Assembly (NCBI GenBank): GCA_002700095.1
Contig: PACL01000059.1
Coordinates: forward strand, 160,250-224,249
Length of the DNA stretch: 64,000 nt
Direction of reading: 5' to 3'
From: Fulvimarina sp.
GTDB taxonomy: Bacteria > Pseudomonadota > Alphaproteobacteria > Rhizobiales > Rhizobiaceae
The notes under the pieces were generated by a model that was not told the DNA's origin, did no database searches, and was given only the letters and a program-made list of their open reading frames with translations. A program made the position numbers and the translations under genes. The stretch's first letter is position 1; every line of letters starts with the position of its first letter. This document shows, in pieces, positions 36,160 to 45,383 of this stretch.

Positions 36160-36984
36160 TCAGCGCCCGGTAAAGCGCGCCGGGCGCTTCTCCATGAAGG
36201 CGCGCGGGCCTTCCCGCGCATCCTCCGACGCCATCACGACCCGCTTCGCCTCGTCCTCCAGGGCGAAACCTTGTTCGAGCGGGACGCCGGTTGCAAGCCT
36301 TGCGGTGCGTTTGATCTGGCGGATCGCCAGCGGGCCGTTCTCGGCGATGGTCTCGGCGACGCACAGGGCGCGGGCCAGCACCTCCGCCTGCGGCACCACC
36401 CTGTTGACGAGACCGATCGAAAGAGCCCGTTCCGCGTCGATCAGATCGCCGGTGAGCAGCATCTCCATGGCCACCGCATGGGGGATCTGGCGCGGCAGCC
36501 GGGCGAGCGACCCGGCGAAGGGGATGAGCCCGCGCATCGCCTCCGGCAGGCCGAAGCGCGCCGTCTCCGACGCGATGCGGATGTCGGTCGCCAGCATCGT
36601 CTCCATGCCGCCGGCGACACAGGCGCCGTTGATCGCTGCGACGATCGGCTTGTCGATGGCGGTGTGGCGGAGCGCCGAGCGGTCCATGACGGCGGGATCG
36701 TCCAGCACCCGAAGGTCCCAGTCGTCCCCCGGCTGGCGGGCGCCGGTGAGGAGCGGCATCGTCAGAGCGAGGTCGCCGCCGGAGCAGAAGGCTTTCGTGC
36801 CGGCGCCGGTCACGACGAGCACGCGCAGCCGGTCGTCCTCGGCATAGCGGGCATAGGCATCGGACAGGCGGCAGGCCATCTGCGGGCTGATCGCATTGCG
36901 CGCCTGCGGCCGGTTGAGGGTGAGGAGAAGGATGTCGCCCCGGACCTCTTCGAGAAGATGCGGCTCGTTCCGGTCTTCCGTCAC
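36160..36984 (-). CDS. Enoyl-CoA hydratase/isomerase (crotonase) family protein
   Basis: 274-aa crotonase. Oxyanion-hole segments are KAFCSGGDL and NGACVAGGMETML; RFGLPEAMRGLIPFAGSLARL carries the position often used as catalytic Glu. Probably hydrates or cleaves an acyl-CoA made by the ligase encoded immediately upstream. It starts at GTG 36984, overlapping the ligase stop by four bases. Confidence 0.88.
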   Translation of the reverse strand: MTEDRNEPHLLEEVRGDILLLTLNRPQARNAISPQMACRLSDAYARYAEDDRLRVLVVTGAGTKAFCSGGDLALTMPLLTGARQPGDDWDLRVLDDPAVMDRSALRHTAIDKPIVAAINGACVAGGMETMLATDIRIASETARFGLPEAMRGLIPFAGSLARLPRQIPHAVAMEMLLTGDLIDAERALSIGLVNRVVPQAEVLARALCVAETIAENGPLAIRQIKRTARLATGVPLEQGFALEDEAKRVVMASEDAREGPRAFMEKRPARFTGR

Positions 36985-38684
36985 GCCTGCCGCTCCGCGA
37001 TCATCGTCTTCGCCAGGTCCCGTAGTTCCACCTTGCGCACCTTGCCGTTGGCCGTCTTCGGCGTTGCCGCGATCACCGCGACGTGGCGCGGCATCTTGTG
37101 GCGGGCCATGGTCGCCTTGCACCAGGCCTTCAACTCCTCCGGGTCGATCGCCCGCCCGCTTCTCGCCACGACGAAGGCGAAGATCTCCTCGCCGAACTCC
37201 GCGTCCGGAACGCCCACCACCTGCGCCTCGGCGACGTCCGGATGGTCGAGCAGCCGGTCCTCGATCTCGACCGGATAGACGTTCTCGCCGCCGCGGATCA
37301 GCATGTCCTTGATGCGGCCGACGATCCTGAGATGGCCTGCCGCGTCCATCACGGCGAGGTCGCCGCTCTTCAGCCATCCCGCGGCATCGATCGCCGCGGC
37401 GCTCGCCTCCGGCATGTCGAAATAGCCGGCGGTGACGAGGAAGCCGCGCACCTGCAGCTCCCCCTCCGCGCCGATGGGAACGTCGGCGCCCGTCGCGGGA
37501 TCGACGATGCGGATCTCGACATGGGGCAGCGGCACGCCGGCGGTGCGGACCTTGTCCTCCAGCGGTTCGTCCGGCAGCGTCTGGGTGATGATCGGCGAAC
37601 ACTCGGTCATACCCATGATGATCGCCGGATCGCAGCCGATCGTCGCCTTCAGCTCCAGCATCAGGCTCGGCGGGATCGACGTGCCACCGACATAGGCGAT
37701 GCGCCAGGCCGACAGGTCGCGCTCGCCGGCGGCGAGCCTCTCGTCCTGAAGAAGCCGCACATACATGGTCGGCACGGCGTTGACGATGGTGCCGCGATGG
37801 CGCTCGAGGAGGTCGAGCATCCGGCCCGCCTCGAAGCTCTCCATGGCGACGAGGCAGCCGCCGGCGCCCGCCATGCCGATGACGTTGCAGACGCAGCCGG
37901 CCGTGTGGAAGAACGGCATGGCCGAAACCATGACGTCGCTGTCGCCATATCCGGCGCGCATGCCGGCAAGGAGCGCGTTGTTGACGGTGCCGCGATGGGT
38001 GAGCATCGCTCCCTTCGGCTTGCCGGTCGTCCCCGAGGTGTACTGGATCTGGACGACGTCGGCGGGCGAGACGCCGGCCGCACGCGCGGCGAGCGCCGCC
38101 TCGGGCACGTCGTCCGCGCGGCGGAGGAGATCGTCGAAGCCGAGCGCGCCGGGGATCGGCGTATCGCCGATCGCGACGACCCGTCGAAGGGCCGAGAAGG
38201 GGCCGCCACCCGGCCTCTCGGCGCCGGCAAGGGCATCCAGGTCGAGGATCATCTCGGCCAGCATGCCCGCCAGCGAAAAGCCGCGGAACGTGCCGGCGCA
38301 GCAGAGCACCGAGGCGCCGCTCTGGTTGAGGAGATAGGCAAGCTCGGCCTGCCGGAAGGCCGGATTGACGGTGACGAGGACGGCGCCGATGCGGGCCAGC
38401 GCATATTCCAGCAGCACCCATTCGGGAGCGTTCGCGGCCATCACCGCGACGCGGTCTTGGCGTGCGACGCCGATGGCGATGAGGCCCCGCGCCAGCCGGT
38501 CGACGGCCTCGTCCAGTTCGCCATAGGTGTATCGGCAGCTTTTCTGCGGCTCGTCGAAGACGAGCGCCGGCCGGTCGCGGTGGAGCCGGGCCTGTTCCCG
38601 CAGAAGCTCGCCGAGAGTGATCTCGCGCAGCGGAGCGCCGCCGTCTTCCGGCAGCCAATGGGACAGGTTTCCCGCAAATCCCAC
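36981..38684 (-). CDS. Acyl-CoA synthetase (AMP-dependent ligase)
   Basis: 567-aa ANL-superfamily enzyme activating a carboxylic acid to its CoA thioester. P-loop YTSGTTGKPKG (215-225), acyl-adenylate motif MGMTECSPIITQ, GDLAVMDAAGHLRIVGRIKD, NVYPVEIED and the catalytic Lys near the end in TANGKVRK. It resembles medium-chain/FadD3-like synthetases; the substrate cannot be decided. It is the first gene of a six-gene minus-strand unit ending in a TRAP transporter, facing a MarR gene. Confidence 0.9.
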   Translation of the reverse strand: MGFAGNLSHWLPEDGGAPLREITLGELLREQARLHRDRPALVFDEPQKSCRYTYGELDEAVDRLARGLIAIGVARQDRVAVMAANAPEWVLLEYALARIGAVLVTVNPAFRQAELAYLLNQSGASVLCCAGTFRGFSLAGMLAEMILDLDALAGAERPGGGPFSALRRVVAIGDTPIPGALGFDDLLRRADDVPEAALAARAAGVSPADVVQIQYTSGTTGKPKGAMLTHRGTVNNALLAGMRAGYGDSDVMVSAMPFFHTAGCVCNVIGMAGAGGCLVAMESFEAGRMLDLLERHRGTIVNAVPTMYVRLLQDERLAAGERDLSAWRIAYVGGTSIPPSLMLELKATIGCDPAIIMGMTECSPIITQTLPDEPLEDKVRTAGVPLPHVEIRIVDPATGADVPIGAEGELQVRGFLVTAGYFDMPEASAAAIDAAGWLKSGDLAVMDAAGHLRIVGRIKDMLIRGGENVYPVEIEDRLLDHPDVAEAQVVGVPDAEFGEEIFAFVVARSGRAIDPEELKAWCKATMARHKMPRHVAVIAATPKTANGKVRKVELRDLAKTMIAERQA

Positions 38685-38786
38685 GCGCCCGCTCCTCCCA
38701 AAGCCGTTCGCATCGTCGCCCGGGCCGGTCCAGCTTGCTGGACGCCGCCCGCCGGACAGTTCAAGATCGCAGAGACAGACCTGAAC

Positions 38787-38802
38787 TGTTCGATGTCGAA
38801 CA
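38787..38802. promoter_or_regulatory. MarR-type operator candidate (16-bp palindrome)
   Basis: TGTTCGATGTCGAACA is a perfect dyad (TGTTCGA-TG-TCGAACA) in the 241-bp gap between the divergent CoA ligase and MarR genes, 102 bases from the ligase start. Length and symmetry fit a MarR dimer site; binding is inferred. Confidence 0.55.
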
Positions 38803-38925
38803 ATACGAGTTTCGCCCGGGCCGTCAAGCCGCCGGCCTCGTCGCCGCCGGGGGAGCCGGGTCCGGAGCGGTGCATGCGAGGCCGGTCGAGACGGCGATGC
38901 GAGGCGAGGGAAGGAGCGAGGGAGA

Positions 38926-39414
38926 ATGACGGCACCGGAGGGTCAGGGCGACGACGATGCGGGCGGCCATCTGGGCGCCGGAGAGGCGGAGGCGACGATC
39001 GCCTACAAGCTTCGGCTCGCCCAGATCCTGGCGTTCCGCGCCTTTGAGGAAAAGCTCGCCGACCACGGCCGGGCGCCGCGCTATCTCGGCCTCCTCGCGA
39101 TCATCCGGAGCCATCCGGGCCAACCCCAGAGCCGACTCGCCGAAGCGGTGGCGCTGCGCCGCTCCAGCCTGGTGACGATCCTCGACATCCTGGCGGAAGA
39201 GGGGCTGATCGAACGCCGGTCCTCGCCGCAGGACCGGCGCAGCAACGGCATCTGGCTGACGGACGAGGGCGAGCGGGTCGTCGCCGAGCTCCTGCGGGAA
39301 AGCCGGCGCCACGACGCGGAACTGACCGCCGGCCTGTCGCCGCAGGAGATCGAGACGACGCTGCACGTCCTCGACCGGGTGATCGCCAATCTGCGGACGG
39401 GCGAGGCTGGCTGA
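38926..39414 (+). CDS. MarR family transcriptional regulator
   Basis: 162 aa. Winged helix: YLGLLAIIRSHPGQPQSRLAEAV, recognition helix ALRRSSLVTILDILAEEGLI, wing ERRSSPQDRRSNGIWLTDEG. Divergent from the CoA-ligase/TRAP cassette, so most likely its repressor, released by a substrate or its CoA ester as in other MarR regulators of acid catabolism. The N-terminal 20 residues are Gly/Ala-rich. Confidence 0.88.
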   Translation: MTAPEGQGDDDAGGHLGAGEAEATIAYKLRLAQILAFRAFEEKLADHGRAPRYLGLLAIIRSHPGQPQSRLAEAVALRRSSLVTILDILAEEGLIERRSSPQDRRSNGIWLTDEGERVVAELLRESRRHDAELTAGLSPQEIETTLHVLDRVIANLRTGEAG

Positions 39415-39631
39415 GCAAGCGCCTGCCGGTCATGGCGCATGATTCGCGGAGGGCTCATGATTCGGCGTCTGGAACAGCCGGCGCCATGCCGCTCCCGCAG
39501 GCGGTTAGCCCTGCCGGTGAGCCCGCGCCAAAGACTGCGGAGCGCCTGCCTCGGCATCGCATGCCAAACATGCCGAATAGTCCGCAGAAAGGCGGTGCTT
39601 CAGGTCTCGGATTTCCGGTCGTCGGGAAATT

Positions 39632-39707
<76 letters not shown>

Positions 39708-40253
39708 ACTTTGCCGGCTGGCGGCTGCGACGGACCTGGGTGATCCGTGGCGTGTGGCGGGTACTTATTAGAGAGCGGATCGAAGATCAAGCGGTTTTCG
39801 CGGGGTTGGCCCGAAGCTCTTGTCGAGGCGGCGTGGCGAGGCGCGGTTTCGCCCGCAAAGCGGCATTTGACGCTTTGATGACGCGTGGCATGCGTCCGCG
39901 GCAGTGATCGTCGCGGCGCTTTCGGACGGATGTCCGGACCGGGCGGCTGCTGCCGATTCGTCGCCGAAGCGATCCGCGGCTGGTTATGTCAGGTTTCGGC
40001 CGACGCTCGGCGCCACGTGGATCGCCCGAAGCTGGATGCGCGAATCAGCGAAGCGCTTGCGCGTCGCCTGGGGATCATCGCGATTGCGCCCGGTGGCGAA
40101 AGCGGACATTCTCCCCGGCGATGAACCGTCGCCGGCACCGGTGCCCGATCTTGCAGCCTGGACATCATCGCGGCGAAGCGGGCATCGATGCACCGTCGAT
40201 GCGTGCAGACCTGCAGGATCTTTCGGTTCGCTTCCCGGCAAGGACGGAGCATC
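39708..40253. other. Gap between tRNA-Ala and the radical SAM gene
   Basis: 546 bp. The first 90 bases carry the probable tRNA promoter. From 39904 onward three overlapping plus-strand frames run toward the radical SAM gene (listed as a candidate precursor). None has a recognisable leader motif. Otherwise nothing seen. Confidence 0.5.
39762..39790 (-). promoter_or_regulatory. Promoter candidate for tRNA-Ala
   Basis: On the minus strand TTGATC (39785-39790), 17-base spacer, TAAGTA (39762-39767), ending 55 bases before the tRNA 5' end. Confidence 0.35.
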
Positions 40254-40257
40254 ATGA
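39904..40257 (+). CDS. Candidate small gene coupled to the radical SAM enzyme (uncertain frame)
   Basis: A GTG-started frame of 117 aa whose TGA overlaps the radical SAM ATG (ATGA), the arrangement expected for a cotranslated partner such as a RiPP precursor. It has three Cys (DGCPD, HRCTVDAC) and a Pro/Ser-rich second half, with no family match I can recall. Two alternatives exist in other frames: 39930-40124 (64 aa, MSGPGGCCRFVAEAIRGWLC start, high third-position GC) and 39986-40273 (95 aa, Arg/Cys/His-rich). Codon use does not settle which, if any, is real. Confidence 0.25.
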   Translation: MIVAALSDGCPDRAAAADSSPKRSAAGYVRFRPTLGATWIARSWMRESAKRLRVAWGSSRLRPVAKADILPGDEPSPAPVPDLAAWTSSRRSGHRCTVDACRPAGSFGSLPGKDGAS

Positions 40258-42197
40258 CGATCCACCCCTCTGACTTGCTGCGCAGCCGCGCGGACGGCGA
40301 GGCCGCGACCGACGTCGTTCTCGTGATGATGCCGTTCGGGCCGCATCGGATGCCGTCGCTGGGCCTGTCCATGTTGGCGCAGGTCCTGCGCGACGCCGAC
40401 ATATCCGTTCGCGTGGACTACCCGCTGGTCGGCTTCGTCGAGGCCATGGGCGAGCGCGATATCGACCTGATCGTCTTTGCCTTCGGCAAGCTGTCCCTCG
40501 GCGAATGGCTGTTCTCCCGCCTCGTCGAACCGGTCGGCTCGGTGGAGGATTTTCTGGCGCTGTGCGAGAAGAGCATCCGGCCGCAGCAGGCCGCCGAACT
40601 CGCCCGGCTCGTGGAAAAGGCCCTGCCGATCGCCGCCCGCCTCGTCGAGGAGACGGCCCGGCGCATCGCCGGCCTCGCGCCGCGCATCGTCGGCCTCAGT
40701 TCGTCCTTTCAACAGCAGATGTCGTCGATCGCGCTCGCCAAACGCCTGCGCGAGCTGATGCCGGACGTGACGATCGTCCTCGGCGGCGCCAATTGCAGCG
40801 CGCCGATGGGCGAGGCGATGTTCAAGGGCTATCCGGTTCTCGACGGCGTCCTCGTCGGCCCGGGCGAGGTGTCGTTCCCGCGCCTCGTGCGTGCCGTCCT
40901 CGCGGGGGAGACGGACATCGCCATCCCCGGCCTCTACTGGCGGAAGACGGCGGCGACGCCGCCGCAGGATCCGGGCGTCGCGCCGGAACCCAGGATGGAC
41001 GATCTTCCCTACCCGTATTTCGACGACTTCTTCGCGCTCTGGCCGCTCGACGCCGACCCGCCGCCGATGGTCCCGTTCGAAGGGTCGCGCGGCTGCTGGT
41101 GGGGGCAGAAGCAGCACTGCGTCTTCTGCTCGCTCAACCATTCGATCACCTACCGGGCGAAGTCGCCGGAGCGGCTGTACCGCGAGATCGAACATCTCAC
41201 CGAGCGCTACCCGGGCCGGCAGATCTTCGCCACTGACGACATCCTGGACCAGCGGGTCATCGGCACCATCACCGACCGGCTGGCGGCCCTGCCGGTGCGC
41301 CCGAAGCTTTATTATTCGGTGAAGTCCAACCTGCGGAGGGATCAGGTCGAAGCTCTCGCGGGGGCCGGCGTCAACGCCATCCAACCGGGGGTGGAGAGCC
41401 TTGCCGATGAGGTGCTGACGCTGATGCGCAAGGGCGTCACCGGCCTGCGCAATCTCCAGCTTCTGAAATGGTCGCAGGAATTCGACATCAAGGTCAGCTG
41501 GTCGATCCTCTACGGCTTCCCGTTCGACAAGGCAGAGTACTACGAACGCATGCAGGCGTGGCTGCCGAGCCTCACCCATCTGCCAGCGCCGCGCGGGCTG
41601 ACCGACGTGCGCATCCAGCGCTACAGCCCGCTCTATACTCAGGCCGAGCATTTCGGCGTCAAGAACCTGCGGCCGCGGCCGGTCTACGCCCTGATCCACG
41701 CCGTCGACCCGGAGATCGTCGCCGAACTCGCCTATAATTTTGACTGGGATCCGCCGGAGGATCAATCGCCCTACATCGAGCCGCTGCGCGTCGAGGTGCT
41801 GCGCTGGATGTCGGCGACGCGGTCGAAGACCTCGCTCCTCGTTTACGCCGAGACCCCGGACGGCCTCGTCATCGGCGATACGCGCGCGGCGGCGGTTCGG
41901 CGGATTCACCGGCTCGGGCCCGTCGAGCGCGTGATCTGCCTCGCCTGCGACAGCGTCATGAAACGTCACCAGATCGCGACCGCGGTCCGGCAGGCTGGTC
42001 ACACCATCTCCGACGACGATCTCGACGAAATCCTCGCCCGGCTGGTGGAAGATCGCCTGATGCTGGAGCACGACGACATCTTCCTGTTCCTCGCCTGTGC
42101 CCTGCCGGACGGACCGATGGTCGCGAGCGACATCGTCCGGGACGTGTTGGCGCAAGCGGGGAACGGTGCGCAGCCGCTCCTGTTGGCTGGCGAGTGA
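40254..42197 (+). CDS. Cobalamin-binding radical SAM enzyme, RiPP maturation C-methyltransferase type
   Basis: 647 aa. An N-terminal B12-binding-like domain (VVLVMMPFGPHRMPSLGLSM, ending ITIVLGGANCSAPMGE-type strand near 170-185; the observed text is VTIVLGGANC) is followed by YPYFDDFFALW. The radical SAM core has SRGCWWGQKQHCVFC, i.e. C281, C289 and C292 in CX7CX2C spacing rather than CX3CX2C. The core continues with RAKSPERLYREIEHL, FATDDILDQRVIG, IQPGVESLADEVLTLMRKG and ILYGFPFDKAEYY. The last 100 residues form a separate winged-helix-like domain. This layout matches the family named RiPP maturation radical SAM C-methyltransferase. No transporter, peptidase or clear precursor lies beside it. 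ATG 40254 follows GGACGGAG. Confidence 0.85.
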   Translation: MTIHPSDLLRSRADGEAATDVVLVMMPFGPHRMPSLGLSMLAQVLRDADISVRVDYPLVGFVEAMGERDIDLIVFAFGKLSLGEWLFSRLVEPVGSVEDFLALCEKSIRPQQAAELARLVEKALPIAARLVEETARRIAGLAPRIVGLSSSFQQQMSSIALAKRLRELMPDVTIVLGGANCSAPMGEAMFKGYPVLDGVLVGPGEVSFPRLVRAVLAGETDIAIPGLYWRKTAATPPQDPGVAPEPRMDDLPYPYFDDFFALWPLDADPPPMVPFEGSRGCWWGQKQHCVFCSLNHSITYRAKSPERLYREIEHLTERYPGRQIFATDDILDQRVIGTITDRLAALPVRPKLYYSVKSNLRRDQVEALAGAGVNAIQPGVESLADEVLTLMRKGVTGLRNLQLLKWSQEFDIKVSWSILYGFPFDKAEYYERMQAWLPSLTHLPAPRGLTDVRIQRYSPLYTQAEHFGVKNLRPRPVYALIHAVDPEIVAELAYNFDWDPPEDQSPYIEPLRVEVLRWMSATRSKTSLLVYAETPDGLVIGDTRAAAVRRIHRLGPVERVICLACDSVMKRHQIATAVRQAGHTISDDDLDEILARLVEDRLMLEHDDIFLFLACALPDGPMVASDIVRDVLAQAGNGAQPLLLAGE

Positions 42198-42272
42198 GCG
42201 GCAAGGAGCGGCCGGAACCGTCAAGACGGGTGAGGAAGGCCCTCGCATCCCCAGCGGCCTTGCCGCTCGTCC

Positions 42273-42878
42273 TCACAGCGCCGTGCGCGAGCGCATGGCG
42301 GCGGCGAGCGTGCCCTCGTCGAGATAGTCGAGTTCGCCGCCGACCGGCACGCCGTGGGCGAGGCGGGGGACCTTCACCTCGAGGCCTTCGAGCCGGTCCA
42401 TGATGTAGTGGGCCGTGGTCTGGCCCTCGACCGTGGCGTTGACGGCGATGACCAGTTCCTTGACGCCGCCGGCCTCGACGCGGTCGATCAACTGGCGGAT
42501 GGTCAGATCCTCCGGCCCGACGCCCTCCAGCGGCGACAGCACGCCGCCGAGGACGTGATAGGCGGCGTTCAGCGCCTTCGCCCGCTCCAGTGCCCAGAGA
42601 TCGGCGACGTCCTCGACGACCACCACCGTCGACTGGTCGCGGGAATGGTCGGTGCAGATCGTGCAGGGATCGCGCGAATCGATGTTGCCGCAGGTCGAGC
42701 AGACGCCGATCTTGTCGCGTGCCTCCGCCATGGCGGCAGTGAGCGGCGACAAGAGCTGCTCACGGCGCTTGACGAGATGCAGGGCGGCCCTGCGGGCGGA
42801 GCGGGGGCCGAGCCCCGGGAGTTTGGCGAGCAGCTGGATCAGCTTCTCGATCTCGGGGCCGGCGACGGATTTTGCCAT
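42273..42878 (-). CDS. recR: Recombination protein RecR
   Basis: 201 aa. HhH region ([20 protein letters not shown]), zinc finger C60, C63, C72, C75 ([16 protein letters not shown]), Toprim domain ([33 protein letters not shown]) and C-terminal [19 protein letters not shown]. RecR loads RecA with RecFO. It is the last gene of dnaX-ybaB-recR, a conserved order. Confidence 0.97.
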   Translation of the reverse strand: MAKSVAGPEIEKLIQLLAKLPGLGPRSARRAALHLVKRREQLLSPLTAAMAEARDKIGVCSTCGNIDSRDPCTICTDHSRDQSTVVVVEDVADLWALERAKALNAAYHVLGGVLSPLEGVGPEDLTIRQLIDRVEAGGVKELVIAVNATVEGQTTAHYIMDRLEGLEVKVPRLAHGVPVGGELDYLDEGTLAAAMRSRTAL

Positions 42879-42901
42879 GGATGCGTCAGTCTATGCCGGC
42901 T

Positions 42902-43225
42902 TCAGAACGGAAACTTCATCCCTGCCGGCAGGTTCAGCCCGGAGGTCATCTGCTCTGTCTTCTCCTGGATGGCGAGCTGCAGCTTGGCATGGGCGTCGGC
43001 ATGGGCGGCGACGATCAGGTCTTCCAGGATGTCCTTCTCGTCTTCCTTCATGAGCGACGGATCGACGACGAGGCCCGCCATCTCGCCGGTGCCGCGCAGG
43101 GTGACGGTGACGAGGCCGCCGCCGGACTGGCCGGAGACCTCGACGGCCTTCACGTCCTCCTGCAGCTCGGCCATCTTCTCCTGCATGGCTTTCGCCTGCT
43201 TCATCATGTTCATCAGGTCTTTCAT
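42902..43225 (-). CDS. ybaB: YbaB/EbfC family nucleoid-associated protein
   Basis: 107 aa. MKDLMNMMKQAKAMQEKMAE, GGGLVTVTLRGTGEM, DPSLMKEDEKDILEDLIVAA with the C-terminal LNLPAGMKFPF. Forms a dimeric DNA-binding tweezer. ATG 43225 was chosen because the sequence from there matches the family start. It lies between dnaX and recR. Confidence 0.95.
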   Translation of the reverse strand: MKDLMNMMKQAKAMQEKMAELQEDVKAVEVSGQSGGGLVTVTLRGTGEMAGLVVDPSLMKEDEKDILEDLIVAAHADAHAKLQLAIQEKTEQMTSGLNLPAGMKFPF

Positions 43226-43382
43226 CGCGGGGCTCCTCGTTCGGGATCGGACATTGGCGGGACTGCCGGGCGGTGCGTATTCGCTCGATATAGGGGCTCT
43301 GCCGGCGCGCTTTGAGGCCCTAAGCGGCGGCTTTCCACCGCTCATTGCCGGATGGAGAGGGCGCAGGGACGCGCCGGAACCC

Positions 43383-45287
43383 TCAGTCGTCGTCGAGGAA
43401 TTCGTCCGGATCGCCGAGGAAGTCGTCGTCGCCGGCCTCGATCGCCGGCGCCGGTACGTCCTCCTCCTCGGCGGCGGAGCGGACGGTGACGTTGGTGATC
43501 TTCGCGCCGGGGAAGGCCGCCAGGATCGCCGCGACTTCCGGGTCGGCGGCCGCGTCGTCGATCAGCGTGGCGCGGCGTTGCGCGTCGCGCTCGTCGAGGG
43601 TCGGTTCGCCGCCCGAGGAGACGGTGACGACCCAGCGCTGGCCGGTCCACAGATGCAGCCGCTTCATCAGGTCGCCGATCAGCGTCTGCGGTGCCTCGTC
43701 GGTGAGTGCCACCTCGATCCGCCCCGGCTGGAACCGCACCGGGCGAAGGTAGCGGCGGATCGACACCCGCATCAGCGAATCGCGCCGTTCCTCGGCGAGC
43801 CTTGCCAGCGCCTCGATGCTGCCGATCGCCGGCGTCTCGGGTTCGGCGGCGGGGCTCGTCTGGAGGCGCGGCCGGGCGTCCATCCGCGCGGCGCCGGAGC
43901 CCGAGGATGCGACGAGGCGCGGTTGCGGCAGATCGGTGCCGGCGGAGGGGGCGGGGGATCCGGCGCCGGGCGTGACAGGCGAGGCCGCAACGGACGCGGA
44001 GCCGTTCGCGCCGTTGCCGCCGTCCTGGCCGCTTCCGGAATTGCCGGGCGAGGCAGGCGGAGCGGCGCCGGCCGGCAGCGCCGCGTCGCCGCCCTCGCGG
44101 ATGAGGCGCAGGAGATCGTCGGGGGAGGGCAGATCCGCCGCATGGGCGACGCGGATCAGCGCCATCTCGGCGGCCTGGCGCGGCGTCGTGGTGGTGCGCA
44201 GCTCCTCGCCGGCCTTCAGGAGCATCTGCCAGACCTGGCCGAGGGTGCGGATCGACAGTCTCTTCGACAGCTCCAGCCCGCGTTCGGCCTCCATCGGCGA
44301 GATCGCCGCGTCCTCGGTCGATTCCGGCACGTATCGCAGGGTGGTGACGAGATGGGTGAAGTCGGCAAGTTCGGAGATCACCACTGCCGGGTCGGCGCCG
44401 GAGGCATATTGCTCGCGCAGCTCGGTCAGGGCGGCGGCGGCATTGCCGGCCATCAGCGTCTCGAACAGGTCGATGATGCGCACCCGGTCGGCGAGTCCCA
44501 GCATGTCCCGGACCGCGAGCGCGGTGACGGTGCCGGCGCCATGGGCGATCGCCTGGTCGGTGATCGACAGGGAATCGCGCACGGAGCCCTCGGCGGCCCG
44601 GGCGATGAGGCGCAGCGCGTCGTCTTCGACGCCGACCTTCTCGGCCTCGGCGATCTTCTTCAGATGGGCGATCAGCGTCGCCGATTCGACCCGGCGCAGA
44701 TCGAAGCGCTGGCAGCGCGACAGGACGGTGATCGGCACCTTGCGGATCTCGGTCGTCGCGAAGACGAACTTCACGTGCTCGGGCGGCTCTTCGAGCGTCT
44801 TGAGCAGGCCGTTGAACGCCTGGTTCGACAGCATGTGCACTTCGTCGATGATGTAGACTTTATAACGCGCCGAGACCGGACGGTAGCGCACCTGGGCGAT
44901 GATCTCGCGCACGTCGTCGATACCGGTGTGGGAGGCGGCGTCCATCTCGACGACGTCGACATGCCGGCCCTCCATGATCGCCTGGCAATGGACGCCGGGG
45001 CCGGTCATGTGGATCGTCGGCTCGTGGATTTTATCGGTCTCGTAGTTCAGCGCCCGGGCGAGGATGCGGGCCGTCGTCGTCTTGCCGACGCCGCGCACGC
45101 CCGTCAGCATCCAGGCCTGGGCGATGCGCCCGGTCTCGAAGGCGTTGGTGAGGGTGCGCACCATCGGCTCCTGGCCGATGAGATCGTCGAAGGAACGCGG
45201 CCGGTATTTGCGCGCCAGGACGCGGTAGGGCTCGGGCTTGGCGGCCGCTGCTGTCGTGGCTTTGTCGGTGCCCTCGGTTTCGCTCAT
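43383..45287 (-). CDS. dnaX: DNA polymerase III subunit gamma/tau
   Basis: 634 aa clamp-loader ATPase. RVLARKYRPRSFDDLIGQE, Walker A GVRGVGKT (63-70), Walker B VYIIDEVHML, sensor ATTEIRKVPITVLSRCQRFD; then domain III, a Pro/Ala/Ser-rich linker (about 395-480) and the tau C-terminal domain (LLKRLHLWTGQRW-type, here MKRLHLWTGQRWVVTV). The segment that holds four zinc cysteines in E. coli keeps only one here (GPGVHCQAIMEGRHVDV), as in several alphaproteobacteria. No A/T-rich slippery site for a gamma form was noticed. Confidence 0.96.
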   Translation of the reverse strand: MSETEGTDKATTAAAAKPEPYRVLARKYRPRSFDDLIGQEPMVRTLTNAFETGRIAQAWMLTGVRGVGKTTTARILARALNYETDKIHEPTIHMTGPGVHCQAIMEGRHVDVVEMDAASHTGIDDVREIIAQVRYRPVSARYKVYIIDEVHMLSNQAFNGLLKTLEEPPEHVKFVFATTEIRKVPITVLSRCQRFDLRRVESATLIAHLKKIAEAEKVGVEDDALRLIARAAEGSVRDSLSITDQAIAHGAGTVTALAVRDMLGLADRVRIIDLFETLMAGNAAAALTELREQYASGADPAVVISELADFTHLVTTLRYVPESTEDAAISPMEAERGLELSKRLSIRTLGQVWQMLLKAGEELRTTTTPRQAAEMALIRVAHAADLPSPDDLLRLIREGGDAALPAGAAPPASPGNSGSGQDGGNGANGSASVAASPVTPGAGSPAPSAGTDLPQPRLVASSGSGAARMDARPRLQTSPAAEPETPAIGSIEALARLAEERRDSLMRVSIRRYLRPVRFQPGRIEVALTDEAPQTLIGDLMKRLHLWTGQRWVVTVSSGGEPTLDERDAQRRATLIDDAAADPEVAAILAAFPGAKITNVTVRSAAEEEDVPAPAIEAGDDDFLGDPDEFLDDD

Positions 45288-45383
45288 GATGCCGCTTCAG
45301 CCGATCCTGATCTTCGCTAGGTTTCGTTCTGACGGGATCGCGGGTGAGGCGCAAGGGCAAGGCTTGTTCGCCCTGCTGCCGGG

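Noticed and set aside
43383..45287. Programmed frameshift in dnaX giving a short gamma subunit
   Set aside because: No A-rich or T-rich slippery heptamer with a following stem was seen in the expected region.
42354..45320. 988-codon plus-strand frame across recR, ybaB and dnaX
   Set aside because: Antisense to three conserved genes in conserved order.
45288..45383. SRP RNA (ffs), which some alphaproteobacteria carry near dnaX
   Set aside because: The conserved GGAAGCAGCCC-type apical loop is not present on either strand.
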